Shown here: piece by piece, positions 45,801 through 54,104 of the stretch
Numbering within the stretch: the stretch's first letter is position 1
Layout of the letters: every line of letters starts with the position of its first letter
NCBI RefSeq assembly: GCF_013912375.1
Contig: NZ_JACETV010000001.1
Span: 496,001 to 560,000, forward strand
Length of the DNA stretch: 64,000 bases
From: Emticicia sp. BO119
Lineage (GTDB): Bacteria; Bacteroidota; Bacteroidia; Cytophagales; Spirosomataceae
Reading direction: 5' to 3'
Position numbers and translations under genes: made by a program
Notes under the pieces: model-generated
The model's database searches: none
What the model was told of the DNA's origin: nothing
Seen by the model: only the letters and a program-made list of their open reading frames with translations

Positions 45801-45966
45801 TTGGCAGGATAATGGTACCGGTATTCAATCAAATAAGCCCAACAATGGCAATGGACTGGGGAATATTCGTAGCCGTGCCGAAAAAATAGGAGCAGAAGTA
45901 GAAATAATTTCAGAAAATAATGAAGGGACAACTGTGAAGCTGGTCATCAACAAAATAAAAAAATGA
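42862..45966 (+). CDS. Two-component regulator propeller sensor kinase (HisKA_3 type)
   Basis: The 1034-residue protein has an N-terminal leader and a large periplasmic sensor of about fourteen Reg_prop strands, seen as repeated IWVGTxxG/LWIGTxNGL motifs over residues 25-680. A Y_Y_Y domain follows (YKLENFDNDWIYYGNRRYINFTNLKAGEYQLRVKS in two blocks near 735-775). One membrane helix lies at about 793-812 (WWFYLLSFIVMGTIAMTFY). The cytoplasmic part is NarL-family: DMHDEFGNSLTRISLL with H841, and an HATPase with GNGLGNIRSRAEKIG. Such sensors often detect glycans or their breakdown products. The stop overlaps the start of a NarL-type regulator by four bases, giving a translationally coupled pair. 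Confidence 0.93.
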   Translation: MLTRLFIIFFLWSFRLVAVPTLDQIGLKEGLSQSEVRTILQDKEGYMWFGTQNGLNRYDGSVMKHFYNNPFEKNTLSNDDVTFLYEDSEQKLWIGTKNGLNSFNKISKDFERHADLFGKNKPDYTYIITGIVEDQKKTLWVSTYDGLWRLIPKGKTYKAIHYEYDSTNRKSLGGYGVGYVIKDKKGGIWLTTKIGLSKIVIKNPDKLPEQQQVEFLHARNAPQDFYKKLNFPIQRIFCDEQNNIWVAAQEKLLRLNLNTSELQDFSEQLIQPDVFISAIMVDRFNTIWVGTIAKGVFRYQVRGKTIELIEHIEEDALSKKGLKSSAIFSIYEGKEANEDIVWIGTREAGVHLFSHSKNSFKQWDKVLAKENSIAATSVFGICKDSYGDIWVGTYEGLFKINSHTSKYKKYVFSTVNNRMNTHQVIFEDSKKDIWVGSNEGVFRYNRVVDKFFSFPIPKIKGHEPAIMHFLEDKDHTLWIGTSAYLLRIQGKDMKRFDKTPDGVVLSVAALQHDNKGNLWIGTYNGLVKFNPVNETYKTYMNDPNNPKGLINDLILSVLFDKNNQMWIGSPKGLSKLVVENGKESFIHYTEKDGLPNSFVYSTLADDKGRIWMSTNNGISCFDPKTKTFQNYSSDDGLSNREFNSGAYFQTKSGEIFFGGLGVFVSFDPLQMTSNRHLPKTVITSFMKFEKEQNLDSLLMKDGKIKLNYNENFFAFRFAPLDFTNPEKNQIAYKLENFDNDWIYYGNRRYINFTNLKAGEYQLRVKSANNQGFWNEKDILTIPISIAPPFWQKWWFYLLSFIVMGTIAMTFYRVRVNRVVEIERVKLEENERVRKIAAQDMHDEFGNSLTRISLLTELIKNKLKKSESEEALVLLSKIGDNAGRLYQGTKDFIWAINPEHDNLFEIAIRIKDFCDEILDKRDIRFVCEGISEDFEFIKLPMGASRHLVMLFKEAIMNTLKHANASEVKLNFRLENKKLTICWQDNGTGIQSNKPNNGNGLGNIRSRAEKIGAEVEIISENNEGTTVKLVINKIKK

Positions 45967-46601
45967 GCTACCAAAATACAAACCTTATCAAAATCTGCCT
46001 GGTAGAAGATGATAATATTATTCGGGAAGGATTTGTCATGCTTTTGAACGAAAATCAGGGATTCAAAGTAGTAAGTGCTTATAATAACTGTGAGGATTTT
46101 CTCAAAAATGTGCAGAATGATAAGCCTAATGTAGTATTAATGGATATTGAACTGCCAGGTATGAATGGTATTGAGGGTATTGAGCGAGCAAAGAAGATCT
46201 ATCCGCACGCGCAGATTATAGTAGTAACTGTTTATGAAAATGATGATCTGGTGTTTAAAGCTCTTTGTGCAGGTGCCGGAGGGTATCTGACCAAAAACAT
46301 GCCATCACAACGTCTGGTAGAAGCAATAAGAGAGATTATGAGTGGAGGTGCACCGATGAGCACCAACATAGCCCGATTGGTGGTTGCTTCATTTCAGAAA
46401 AATCATAATTCTCCGTTATCTTCAAGAGAAACAGAGGTGTTGGAATTGCTATCAAGAGGAAAAAGTTATAGCAATATAGCTGAAGGTTTGTTTATTGATA
46501 AAGAGACAGTAAGAACCCACATCAAGAATATTTACTGGAAACTGGAGGTTCATTCAAAGGCTGAAGCGATTGAGAAAGCTATGAAAGAGAAACTGATATA
46601 A
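45963..46601 (+). CDS. NarL/LuxR-family response regulator
   Basis: The 212-residue protein has a receiver domain (VEDDNII at 14-20, phospho-acceptor D61 in VLMDIELPGMNG, TVYEND, K of LTKNMP). The LuxR-type helix-turn-helix is at about 148-205 (SSRETEVLELLSRGKSYSNI then KETVRTHIKNIYWKLE). It should bind DNA as a dimer when phosphorylated by the propeller kinase with which it overlaps by ATGA. Its targets are not identifiable here; the palindrome at 42798 upstream of the kinase gene is a candidate autoregulatory site, and the DUF2911 gene lies downstream. Confidence 0.95.
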   Translation: MSYQNTNLIKICLVEDDNIIREGFVMLLNENQGFKVVSAYNNCEDFLKNVQNDKPNVVLMDIELPGMNGIEGIERAKKIYPHAQIIVVTVYENDDLVFKALCAGAGGYLTKNMPSQRLVEAIREIMSGGAPMSTNIARLVVASFQKNHNSPLSSRETEVLELLSRGKSYSNIAEGLFIDKETVRTHIKNIYWKLEVHSKAEAIEKAMKEKLI

Positions 46602-46919
46602 GCGTATGAAGTAATAAGAAGGAGTAGATTTGTAAAACTATAAAGACAATGACTTTGTGTTGACGGCCAATTGCAACACTCTGTCATTGTATCTTTGCCA
46701 AAGTATAAGATATTTATCCTCAATTGAAAATTTTCAGAAGAAACTGTACCTACTCATAATGTTCTTTCTTTACCTGAAAATGCCCTTTCCTCCGCTCTCA
46801 ACACAACCAAAAGAGCAAAATTTGGCCTATTATTCATCTTGAAACAACTTGCACCAATTTGGCAAGGTTTTAATAGCCCTGTTTTGTACTGAAAATCTAC
46901 ATTTGCTAAAAAAAATATC
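46602..46919. other. Intergenic region with candidate promoters
   Basis: The 318-base spacer holds TACATTTG at 46898-46905, an exact -7 element 14 bases before the ATG of the DUF2911 gene but without a -33 TTG at the right distance. It also holds TATCTTTG near 46690. Short reading frames on both strands look random. Confidence 0.4.
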
Positions 46920-48029
46920 ATGAAAAAACTAAAACTTTTATTATTCTGCACTATTAGTGCTTTGAGTGCCAATGCACAAGGTATTACCCAGCCTATCTCA
47001 GGTGGTAATAAAAAGGCTTCTGTCTCTGAAATAATAGGAATTACAAAAGTGTCTGTCAACTACGACCGACCTGCGGTAAAAGGTCGTGAAAATAAAATAT
47101 GGGGTGCTGTAGTGCCTTATGGTTTTGTTGATTATGATTATGGCACCTCAAAGGCAGCACCCTGGCGGGCAGGGGCTAACGAAAACACAACATTTGAATT
47201 TGATACGGAAGTAATGATTGAGGGGAAAAGCCTACCTGCCGGTAAATACGGTTTTTTTGTAGCAATGGGTAAGGAAAAAGCTGTATTGATTTTCTCAAAA
47301 ACCAATACCGCATGGGGAAGTTTTTATTATGAACCCAAAGATGATGCTTTACGGGTTGATGTGCCAATTGTGTACGAAAAAGAGTCTGTAGAAAGGCTAA
47401 AATATGAGTTTTCGAACCAAAGCGACCAGGAAGCAACTATTACTCTCGCCTGGGAGTATGTCCGGATTCCATTTAAAGTAGCTGTCGATTTAACCAAGCA
47501 AAGACTTGAAGCATACAGAAGGGAGTTTAATAACGGTAATTTTTATCGTTATTGGCAAAATATGCACGCAGCCGCAAATTTTTGTTTAGTAAACAATATT
47601 AATCTCGAAGAAGGCTTATCATGGGCAGAGCGTTCGATCACTACTTATTTTGGTGAAGCTAATTTTCTCACGCTTTCTACTTATGCCGGGTTGTTAGAAA
47701 AAAATCAGCAAAAAGCCAAGGCAGATTCAGTATTAAAAAAAGCTTTTCCAATGGCTACTATGCTTCAGCTTAACACTTATGGCCAAAGCCTTTTACGAAT
47801 GAAAAAAGACAAGGAAGCCTTAGAGATATTTAAATTGAATTTTGAAAAATATCCTGATGATATTTATACCTGTTTAGGAATGACGAGAGGGTATTATTTC
47901 AACAATAACGAGAATGAAGCTATAAAATATGCCGAAAAGGGTAAAACCATAGCTAAAGATGACAACACTAAAGCATATTTTGAGGGAATTCTGGCTGACA
48001 TAAAATCAGGCAAGCAATTAGTAAGGTAA
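46920..48029 (+). CDS. Exported DUF2911 protein with TPR-like C-terminus
   Basis: The 369-residue product has a signal peptide (MKKLKLLLFCTISALSANAQ). The DUF2911 domain spans about 30-170, recognised by SVNYDRPAVKGRENKIWGA, PWRAGANENTTFEFD, GKSLPAGKYGFF and AWGSFYY. The C-terminal third is helical with TPR-like pairs (KDKEALEIFKLNFEKYPDD then YAEKGKTIAKDD). DUF2911 proteins are common in Bacteroidota and their function is unknown. The position after the NarL-type regulator gene, with its own -7 element, suggests an independent transcript. Confidence 0.88.
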   Translation: MKKLKLLLFCTISALSANAQGITQPISGGNKKASVSEIIGITKVSVNYDRPAVKGRENKIWGAVVPYGFVDYDYGTSKAAPWRAGANENTTFEFDTEVMIEGKSLPAGKYGFFVAMGKEKAVLIFSKTNTAWGSFYYEPKDDALRVDVPIVYEKESVERLKYEFSNQSDQEATITLAWEYVRIPFKVAVDLTKQRLEAYRREFNNGNFYRYWQNMHAAANFCLVNNINLEEGLSWAERSITTYFGEANFLTLSTYAGLLEKNQQKAKADSVLKKAFPMATMLQLNTYGQSLLRMKKDKEALEIFKLNFEKYPDDIYTCLGMTRGYYFNNNENEAIKYAEKGKTIAKDDNTKAYFEGILADIKSGKQLVR

Positions 48030-48167
48030 TGAAATTGTTGAAAATTATGAAAGAACTGCGGCGAATAAATCAGTTTAACAAATTTTAACATTCTTAAACT
48101 GGATTTATTCGCTACAGGTTTTAATTTCATGTTACTTTATGTAACAGCTATTTTTTTGCTCAATAAG

Positions 48168-48995
48168 ATGAGTTATCAAGAATTTCAGATTCCAGTAGTT
48201 TTGCAGCCCTATATTGCCAGTATCTGGGTGGATAGAACAAGTTATTCAAAAGGGCACGGAGATAAGTACTGGTTTCCGAACGGCGCGATAGAATTAATAT
48301 TTAATCTGGGTACTGCCTACCATAGAAAAAGCCTTGAGGAGGGCGGTACAAATAATTCTGTAGCGAGGCCTGTAGTGATAGGGCAGATGAAAAAGATGGT
48401 AGCCTTAGAATTATTCAACAACAATTATGTTTTAGGCATTCGTTTTACACCTACCGGCTTTTCGGCGTTCAGTCATATTCCGGCTAATGAATTGAACGAT
48501 TTGCAAGTGCCTGTTAATCAGGTATTTGCAGTGAAAGATAATTTAATAGAAGAACGTGTCAGAGAAGCATCAACTATATATGAGAAAATAGGTGTTATTC
48601 TTGATTTTTTGTACAGAAACCTCAGAAAGATACCTTCTAATGACCTAATAAACAAAGCATTGGGAGAGATAACTTCAAGAAATGGAGACATAAAAATCAA
48701 TATGTTGGCAGATAAGTTCGGGATTTCAGATAAAACTTTAGAAAGTAAATTCAAACTTTCGGTAGGACTAACGCCAAAAGAATATGCTAAAATTTGTCGG
48801 TTAAATAGTTTTCTTCTAAAATTTAAACAAAATAGCCAGTTGAGCCTCACCCACCTGAGTTTTGAAACCAACTATTATGATCAGTCCCATTTTATTAAGG
48901 AATTCAAAAGTTTTGCATATTTTACTCCCAAAAATCTACTAAAAGATAAGGCTAAACTGTTTGATATTAACTTGCTGTCGATGAAAACTCTATAA
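48168..48995 (+). CDS. AraC-family transcriptional regulator
   Basis: I choose the ATG at 48168 (MSYQEFQIPVVLQPYIASIW), giving 275 residues; the frame from 48129 adds 13 hydrophobic residues. The N-terminal part has the DUF6597-like pattern (PYIASIWVDRT, YWFPNGAIELIFNLG, GIRFTPTGFSAF). The AraC helix-turn-helix pair is at about 175-265, with MLADKFGISDKTLESKFKLSVGL in two blocks and YYDQSHFIKEFKSFAYFTPKNL. The effector is unknown. It lies just upstream of the nine-gene exported cluster on the same strand and is the obvious candidate to control it. Confidence 0.9.
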   Translation: MSYQEFQIPVVLQPYIASIWVDRTSYSKGHGDKYWFPNGAIELIFNLGTAYHRKSLEEGGTNNSVARPVVIGQMKKMVALELFNNNYVLGIRFTPTGFSAFSHIPANELNDLQVPVNQVFAVKDNLIEERVREASTIYEKIGVILDFLYRNLRKIPSNDLINKALGEITSRNGDIKINMLADKFGISDKTLESKFKLSVGLTPKEYAKICRLNSFLLKFKQNSQLSLTHLSFETNYYDQSHFIKEFKSFAYFTPKNLLKDKAKLFDINLLSMKTL

Positions 48996-49092
48996 ATCAC
49001 TAAACTAAATCTATACAATAAATCCCAATTTCGATTTTTTACAATTTTCCACTTTTTTTAATCCTTTAATTTGTGATTATTAATTGACTTGA

Positions 49093-49968
49093 ATGAAAAT
49101 CACGGGATTTCTATTGGTAATATTTAGTCTGTTATCTATTGTAAGTACTGCCCAGATTAAGCAAGAATCAGGTTTACAGGCCATGATTAATGTTGAAAGA
49201 GCCTTTGCGGCCTATGCTCAACAGACCAGCATGAGACAGGCATTTTTGAAGTTTATGGCCCCAAATGGCATAAAATTCCAGAAAGGCGAGGCTGTAAATG
49301 CCATTCAACTTTTTGAAACAACGCCGGATACCGAATCAAATGATTTATTGGCTTGGTGGCCGATATTTGCTGATATAGCATCTTCCGGTGATTTTGGATA
49401 TACTTATGGACCCTGGCAATATTTTACTTCAAAGACAGACTCACTACCTACCGCTACTGGTTTGTTCTCATCCGTCTGGCAAAAACAAGCCAATGGCGAG
49501 TGGAAAAATTTGATGGATTTAGGGACTTCGTATAAAAACAGTTTCAAAAAAAGTGTGGAGGTGGCAAGCTCTAAAACTGTCTTAAAAAAGCAATCTGAAA
49601 AAGTGAGTAAGGCTGAAGCGAGAGCAGCTCTGATAGCGCTGGATAAAAAATACATAGCTGAATTGAATCAGAAGGCTACCTCATTTATTGCAGAATACTA
49701 TTCAATGGAAGGGAGGATTCACAGACCTAATGAAGCCCCGGTGACAGGTTTAAACGAGCTTGAAAAATATCAGGATGGTAGTAAAACTTTCATTTTTAAT
49801 CATCTGAATGCTGAAATTTCAGAAGCGGCTGATATGGCCTATACTTATGGCAAAGTGGCCGTAACTCTGCCCAGTGGACGCATAATTAATGCCAATTATA
49901 TCAGGATATGGAAAAAAGAAGACGGTAAAATCTGGAAAATAGTACTGGATGTAATTGGAATGTCATAA
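49093..49968 (+). CDS. Exported protein with two NTF2/SnoaL-like halves
   Basis: The 291-residue product has a signal peptide (MKITGFLLVIFSLLSIVSTAQ). Two related alpha+beta halves are apparent: MINVERAFAAYAQQTSMRQAF with GYTYGPWQYF, TGLFSSVWQKQANGEWKNLMDLG in two blocks, and then ALIALDKKYIAELNQKAT, MAYTYGKVAVTLPSG, NYIRIWKKEDGKIWKIVLDV. Both end in a W-x-x-G-x-W strand typical of DUF4440/SnoaL-like cone folds. No catalytic residues can be named. It lies first in the exported cluster, 87 bases before the SUMF1-like gene. Confidence 0.75.
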   Translation: MKITGFLLVIFSLLSIVSTAQIKQESGLQAMINVERAFAAYAQQTSMRQAFLKFMAPNGIKFQKGEAVNAIQLFETTPDTESNDLLAWWPIFADIASSGDFGYTYGPWQYFTSKTDSLPTATGLFSSVWQKQANGEWKNLMDLGTSYKNSFKKSVEVASSKTVLKKQSEKVSKAEARAALIALDKKYIAELNQKATSFIAEYYSMEGRIHRPNEAPVTGLNELEKYQDGSKTFIFNHLNAEISEAADMAYTYGKVAVTLPSGRIINANYIRIWKKEDGKIWKIVLDVIGMS

Positions 49969-50055
49969 CCATTAAGGTTTTTGCAGGTAACAGCATGATT
50001 TAGATAATCCCGTTTAAGTTATGGCGAGTGTTCATCTTAATAACAATAAAAAATT

Positions 50056-51483
50056 ATGAAAAAGCTTACGATTCTACCTCTGTTTTTTTTCTTCGGGGTT
50101 TTTCAAGCAACTGCCTCTGATATAATAATAGAGCAGGTGCAATGGCAAAGGGAAAACAATAAACTCTATGCGCAACTACAACTTTCCTGGAAAAACGCCT
50201 GGAGAAATGAGAATAATCATGATGCCGTCTGGGTGTTTTTCAAAGTTACTCCAAGTCCTTATACGGATAACAATAATTACAGCCATGTAAAAGTCGAAGG
50301 TAGTGGGCATAGATTGATAAAAAATCAATTGGCAGGCAGCCCTGATCCGGTGCTTGAAGTTTCAAAAGATCATATGGGGTTATTTTTGATGCCGAACAAA
50401 ACCTATAGAGGGAATATCAGCTGGAAAATCTGGATTGCCCTTGAAAATGTAGAGGGCAATTTATACGAAAAGAACTTTGCCGCGTATGGTATAGAAATGG
50501 TAAGCATACCTCAGGGAAAGTTTACTTTAGGAGAAGCAGATACTACTCTGCTGAAAACGAATTATACGTTCTTTTTATCTGGTGAGAATGGTGAATTTAA
50601 AGGCCTTTTCAATATAGCTTCTGAAACAAATGATATAAAGATTGGCCCACAGGCAGGCTCTTTGTACTATCATTCAAAAACGAAAATCTATAATGGTGAC
50701 CAGACCGGAATCATTCCGAAGGCTTTTCCGAAAGGGTTTCAGGCATTTTACCTGATGAAATATGAACTTTCTCAGGGCCAGTATGCCGATTTTCTTAATT
50801 GTATTTCTGTTACCTCATCTTTCCAGAGGGCAAATTTCGGTGGTAGAAATTATGAAGATTACAGGGGCTCTATTTATCAGAAGGATGGTGTTTATCTGGC
50901 GAAATCACCTGGTCGCCCTGCCAATTTTATCAGTTGGGATGATGCAATGGCGTATGCTGACTGGGCAGCTCTGCGGCCCTATACAGAACTGGAATACGAA
51001 AAAGCCTGTAGAGGACCTTTGAAACCCATTAATAGGGAATTTCCGTGGAATACTGCCTCAAAAGAAAAACTAATAAGACACGTGAACAAGCAAGACGAAC
51101 TTGTATTTGCCAATGGTGCTGATGAAAGTACGCTTAGCAACATCAATAAAGAAGAATTTGGTGCTTCCTATTACTGGGTAATGGATTTGTCGGGGAGTGT
51201 GTGGGAGCGCGTAATTACCATAGGCGACTCAACAGGTAGGGGATTCAAAGGTACTCATGGTGACGGAATACTTAAATATGGTTTTGCCACCAATGCAGAC
51301 TGGCCGGTGGGCTGTACTGAAACATCCGGCTTTGGATTTCGGGGTGGGGGCTATTACCACCATGACCAGCTTATTGGAGACTTGAACCCGAACGCTACAC
51401 TGGCCAACCGTACTTTTGGGGCATGGTCGGGAGGTATGAGATCGCTTGCTTATGGTAGCCGTTTTGCCAGAACCAAAGATTGA
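50056..51483 (+). CDS. Exported SUMF1/formylglycine-generating-enzyme-like protein
   Basis: The 475-residue product has a signal peptide ending near QATAS. Residues about 25-145 are a beta-rich region (VWVFFKVTPSPY, NKTYRGNISWKIWIALENV), and 155-475 are an FGE-sulfatase domain: MVSIPQGKFTLGE, ISWDDAMAYADWAALRPYTE, LEYEKACRG, WVMDLSGSVWERV, SGFGFRGGGYYH, RFARTKD. The cysteine pair required by true formylglycine-generating enzymes is not seen at the C-terminus, and no Cys-type sulfatase is encoded nearby, so a non-catalytic or different role is likely. The next gene starts five bases after its stop. Confidence 0.85.
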   Translation: MKKLTILPLFFFFGVFQATASDIIIEQVQWQRENNKLYAQLQLSWKNAWRNENNHDAVWVFFKVTPSPYTDNNNYSHVKVEGSGHRLIKNQLAGSPDPVLEVSKDHMGLFLMPNKTYRGNISWKIWIALENVEGNLYEKNFAAYGIEMVSIPQGKFTLGEADTTLLKTNYTFFLSGENGEFKGLFNIASETNDIKIGPQAGSLYYHSKTKIYNGDQTGIIPKAFPKGFQAFYLMKYELSQGQYADFLNCISVTSSFQRANFGGRNYEDYRGSIYQKDGVYLAKSPGRPANFISWDDAMAYADWAALRPYTELEYEKACRGPLKPINREFPWNTASKEKLIRHVNKQDELVFANGADESTLSNINKEEFGASYYWVMDLSGSVWERVITIGDSTGRGFKGTHGDGILKYGFATNADWPVGCTETSGFGFRGGGYYHHDQLIGDLNPNATLANRTFGAWSGGMRSLAYGSRFARTKD

Positions 51484-51487
51484 TGCA

Positions 51488-52441
51488 ATGAAAAAAGCTA
51501 CTTACATATTTGTATTGTTCTGTACAGGTCATATGGTTCTGGCACAGGAGCCTGCAAAGAAATGGTATAAAGGTAATATTCATACTCATACCAGAAATTC
51601 AGATGGAAATACCTCTATCGACTCAGTAATCAATTGGTATGTAAGTCAAAAGTTTGACTTTATGTCTATAACCGACCATAATAAACTCAGCTATGATGAA
51701 ACTTTAGCCAGCAAGTATAATTCAGAGGAGAAATTCTTGTTGATACCCGGAGTTGAGGTTACAGACAGATTTGAAAAAACGCCGGTTCATTTGAATGGCA
51801 TAGGTGTTTCTGAGAATGTTCTGCCACTTTCGGGTACTTCAGTGGATAATGTCATAGCTGGAAATTTAGCTGATATTTCGCAAAAAAACGGATTAGGGAT
51901 TCTCAATCATCCTAATGGCATATTAAAAGCTGCTATCACTTCTGAACAAATTTCCCGGATTAAAAATCTGAAGTTTTTCGAGGTCTGTTGTGCCGATTTT
52001 AAAGGCGGGAGTTTCAAGCCATCAACAGATGAAATATGGGATAGAGTACTCAGCAAAGGCAAGATTTTATATGGTGTCGCGGCTGACGATGCACATAACT
52101 TTCGTCCTTACTCAAAAGACCCCGGTAGCGCCTGGATTATGGTAAATGCTGAAAAACTGGAACAAAAAAAGATTATTGAAGCTATGGAAAAAGGTGATTT
52201 TTATGCTACAACAGGTGTGATTATCAGGAACTATTCAATTGCCGACCATAAAATACAAATTGAAATAGAGAGTAACGGATATGGATTCAGAACCTATTTT
52301 ATTGGCCAGAATGGTAAAGTCCTTAGCGTAGATGAATCTGATAATCCGACATTTAAAATGAAGAAAAAACACAAATACGTGAGATGCCGGATAGAACGGT
52401 CTGACGGCGCTTATGCCTGGCTTCAACCCAATTTTTATTAA
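51488..52441 (+). CDS. Exported PHP-domain (CehA/McbA-like) metallohydrolase
   Basis: The ATG at 51488 (MKKATYIFVLFCTGHMVLAQ) begins a signal peptide and lies five bases after the previous stop, so I reject the earlier frame start at 51446, which overlaps that gene. The 317-residue product has PHP metal ligands in order: NIHTHTRNSDG (H32, H34, D39), SITDHNKLS (D63, H64), IPGVEVT with E, ILNHPNG with H, and GVAADDAHNFR with D and H. These form the trinuclear site of PHP phosphoesterases. The substrate is probably a phosphoester but is unknown. Confidence 0.88.
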   Translation: MKKATYIFVLFCTGHMVLAQEPAKKWYKGNIHTHTRNSDGNTSIDSVINWYVSQKFDFMSITDHNKLSYDETLASKYNSEEKFLLIPGVEVTDRFEKTPVHLNGIGVSENVLPLSGTSVDNVIAGNLADISQKNGLGILNHPNGILKAAITSEQISRIKNLKFFEVCCADFKGGSFKPSTDEIWDRVLSKGKILYGVAADDAHNFRPYSKDPGSAWIMVNAEKLEQKKIIEAMEKGDFYATTGVIIRNYSIADHKIQIEIESNGYGFRTYFIGQNGKVLSVDESDNPTFKMKKKHKYVRCRIERSDGAYAWLQPNFY

Positions 52442-52536
52442 ATTTAATTACAAAGTCATCCAGATTTGGATTTGTAATCAGTAACTATTACAAGCCAAAA
52501 GCCAGTTACTTTCTTGTTCTCTTAAACCAGCTAACT

Positions 52537-53217
52537 ATGAATTTCTTAAAGATTATTACTTTCGTTTGCCTTTCGTTTTCAGTCTTTTCACAAATAAGTT
52601 TTCAGATTAAAGGCAAAGTCAATGGTATCGAAAGCCAGACTGTTTTATTGATTACTTCTGAAAACGATACAGTAGCAAGTGCTAATGTAACCGGAACGGC
52701 TTTCAGATTAAAAGGCAAAATTGGTGAACCTCAGCTTTGTTATCTTCAGGATTCAAAGAGAAATTTTCGTCTCCCTGTTTTTATAGAGCAAGGCAGTACT
52801 TCTGTTTCAATCGAATTGAATCCCGAAACTAATAAAATAATGAAAGCTATCATTAAAGGAGCTCCTGAACACGATTTGTATCAAAAACTTTTAAGCTCTG
52901 AAAAGGGTCATCTGACCAATGATGAGGTCAGACAGATGCAAAACTGGCTTAAACTTAATGATACTGTGTCGATTAATCATTTAAAAAGAGTTAAGCGCCA
53001 AGAAATGGACGAAGCCTATGAAAACATCAGGACAATATTTGCAAGTAATCCCTGTTCATACGCTTGTGGGTTCTATATAGGTTCTATCAGAAACATCGGA
53101 AAAGAACGCCTTACTAAAATGTATGACCTGTATAATTTGCTGTCTCCTGAAATTCAACGAAGCCATTTCGGACAGAAATTCTATAATCAATATCAAAAGG
53201 AAAGCCTAAAGCAATGA
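52537..53217 (+). CDS. Exported DUF4369 protein without thioredoxin domain
   Basis: The 226-residue product has a signal peptide (MNFLKIITFVCLSFSVFSQ) and a DUF4369 domain: FQIKGKVNGIESQTVLLIT, FRLKGKIGEPQLCYLQD, PVFIEQGSTSVSIEL. A helical segment follows that ends with PEIQRSHFGQKFYNQYQKE. DUF4369 is normally the N-terminal part of TlpA-like disulfide reductases, and the helical part ending in GxxYNxxxxE matches the region just before their thioredoxin domain. Here the stop falls at that point. The next gene overlaps by four bases, so the short form looks genuine. It may bind a ligand or protein but cannot perform thiol chemistry. Confidence 0.8.
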   Translation: MNFLKIITFVCLSFSVFSQISFQIKGKVNGIESQTVLLITSENDTVASANVTGTAFRLKGKIGEPQLCYLQDSKRNFRLPVFIEQGSTSVSIELNPETNKIMKAIIKGAPEHDLYQKLLSSEKGHLTNDEVRQMQNWLKLNDTVSINHLKRVKRQEMDEAYENIRTIFASNPCSYACGFYIGSIRNIGKERLTKMYDLYNLLSPEIQRSHFGQKFYNQYQKESLKQ

Positions 53218-54095
53218 AGCCAGTCCTAATACTTATTTTATTCTCACAACTGCTTTTCGCTCAAAAAAAACCTTCAATCAATTATTTGAATGAAGTGCCG
53301 CCCAGCCAGATAGCCAAAGTTTTTGCTGACGGTATCATGAGCACGAGTCAGATTGAGCATTCGGCGCCTGCTTTTTCGCCTGATGGTCGGAAAGTGCTTT
53401 GGGCTATAATGAAAATGCCCTCTTACCGCATGAAGATGCTGGAAATGAATTATGTAAACGGGCAGTGGTCAGTACCAAAAATGCCGGCTTTCTCGGATAG
53501 TTTGTCCGATTTTTCATTTCCTGATTTTAGTGTGGATGGTAAAACTCTGTTTTTTAGCTCGAACAGAAGGGTTAATCAAGCTGATACTTTAACTAAAGGA
53601 AATCGCCTTTGGTATGTCTCTCTGAATGGTGATAAATGGGGAGAGCCACAGTTGGTAGAAAAATTGAAGTCCTACGGAGGTATTTATGCGAATAGTATTG
53701 CCGCAAACGGAAATATGTACTTTACCTTTGGCCCTCATCGCTCATCTGACTGGAATATACTCTATTCAGGAATTAAAGATATAAACCCTTCGCCATTGCC
53801 AACTAATACAAAAAGCTATGAAGATGGGCCATACATTCACCCAAAAGAGGAATATATGATTTTTGAATCAAACAGAACCGGAAGTATCGGAAACAGTACT
53901 GACCTCTATATTTCATTTAAAAAGAATGGTGCATGGTCTGAGCCGGTCAATATGGGTTCAAAAATAAATACGCCCTTTTCAGAGCGGTTTGCAAGAGTAT
54001 CGCCTGATGGGAAGTATCTGTTTTTTGGAAGCAACAGAAACGGTAATTTTGATATTTTCTGGATTGATGCCTCTATCATTAATGAGTTTAAATAG
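53214..54095 (+). CDS. Exported PD40/TolB-like beta-propeller protein
   Basis: The 293-residue product starts with a signal peptide (MKPVLILILFSQLLFAQ). PD40/WD40-like motifs are clear: SAPAFSPDGRKVLWAI, FPDFSVDGKTLFFSSNR, DGPYIHPKEEYMIFESNR and RFARVSPDGKYLFFGSNRNGNFDIFWID, giving a four- to six-bladed propeller. Such proteins bind partners in the periplasm and have no catalytic site. The start overlaps the stop of the DUF4369 gene (ATGA), indicating coupled translation. Confidence 0.88.
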   Translation: MKPVLILILFSQLLFAQKKPSINYLNEVPPSQIAKVFADGIMSTSQIEHSAPAFSPDGRKVLWAIMKMPSYRMKMLEMNYVNGQWSVPKMPAFSDSLSDFSFPDFSVDGKTLFFSSNRRVNQADTLTKGNRLWYVSLNGDKWGEPQLVEKLKSYGGIYANSIAANGNMYFTFGPHRSSDWNILYSGIKDINPSPLPTNTKSYEDGPYIHPKEEYMIFESNRTGSIGNSTDLYISFKKNGAWSEPVNMGSKINTPFSERFARVSPDGKYLFFGSNRNGNFDIFWIDASIINEFK

Positions 54096-54104
54096 ACAAA
54101 TCAT

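Noticed and set aside
46657-46842. 61-codon frame between the NarL-type regulator and DUF2911 genes
   Set aside because: No domain, no conserved start context, low-complexity AT-rich spacer translation.
50056-51483. A formylglycine-sulfatase system (SUMF1-like protein with sulfatases)
   Set aside because: The SUMF1-like protein lacks the expected C-terminal cysteines. The alkaline-phosphatase-superfamily proteins nearby are either Thr-type phosphodiesterase or DUF1501, so no substrate sulfatase is visible.
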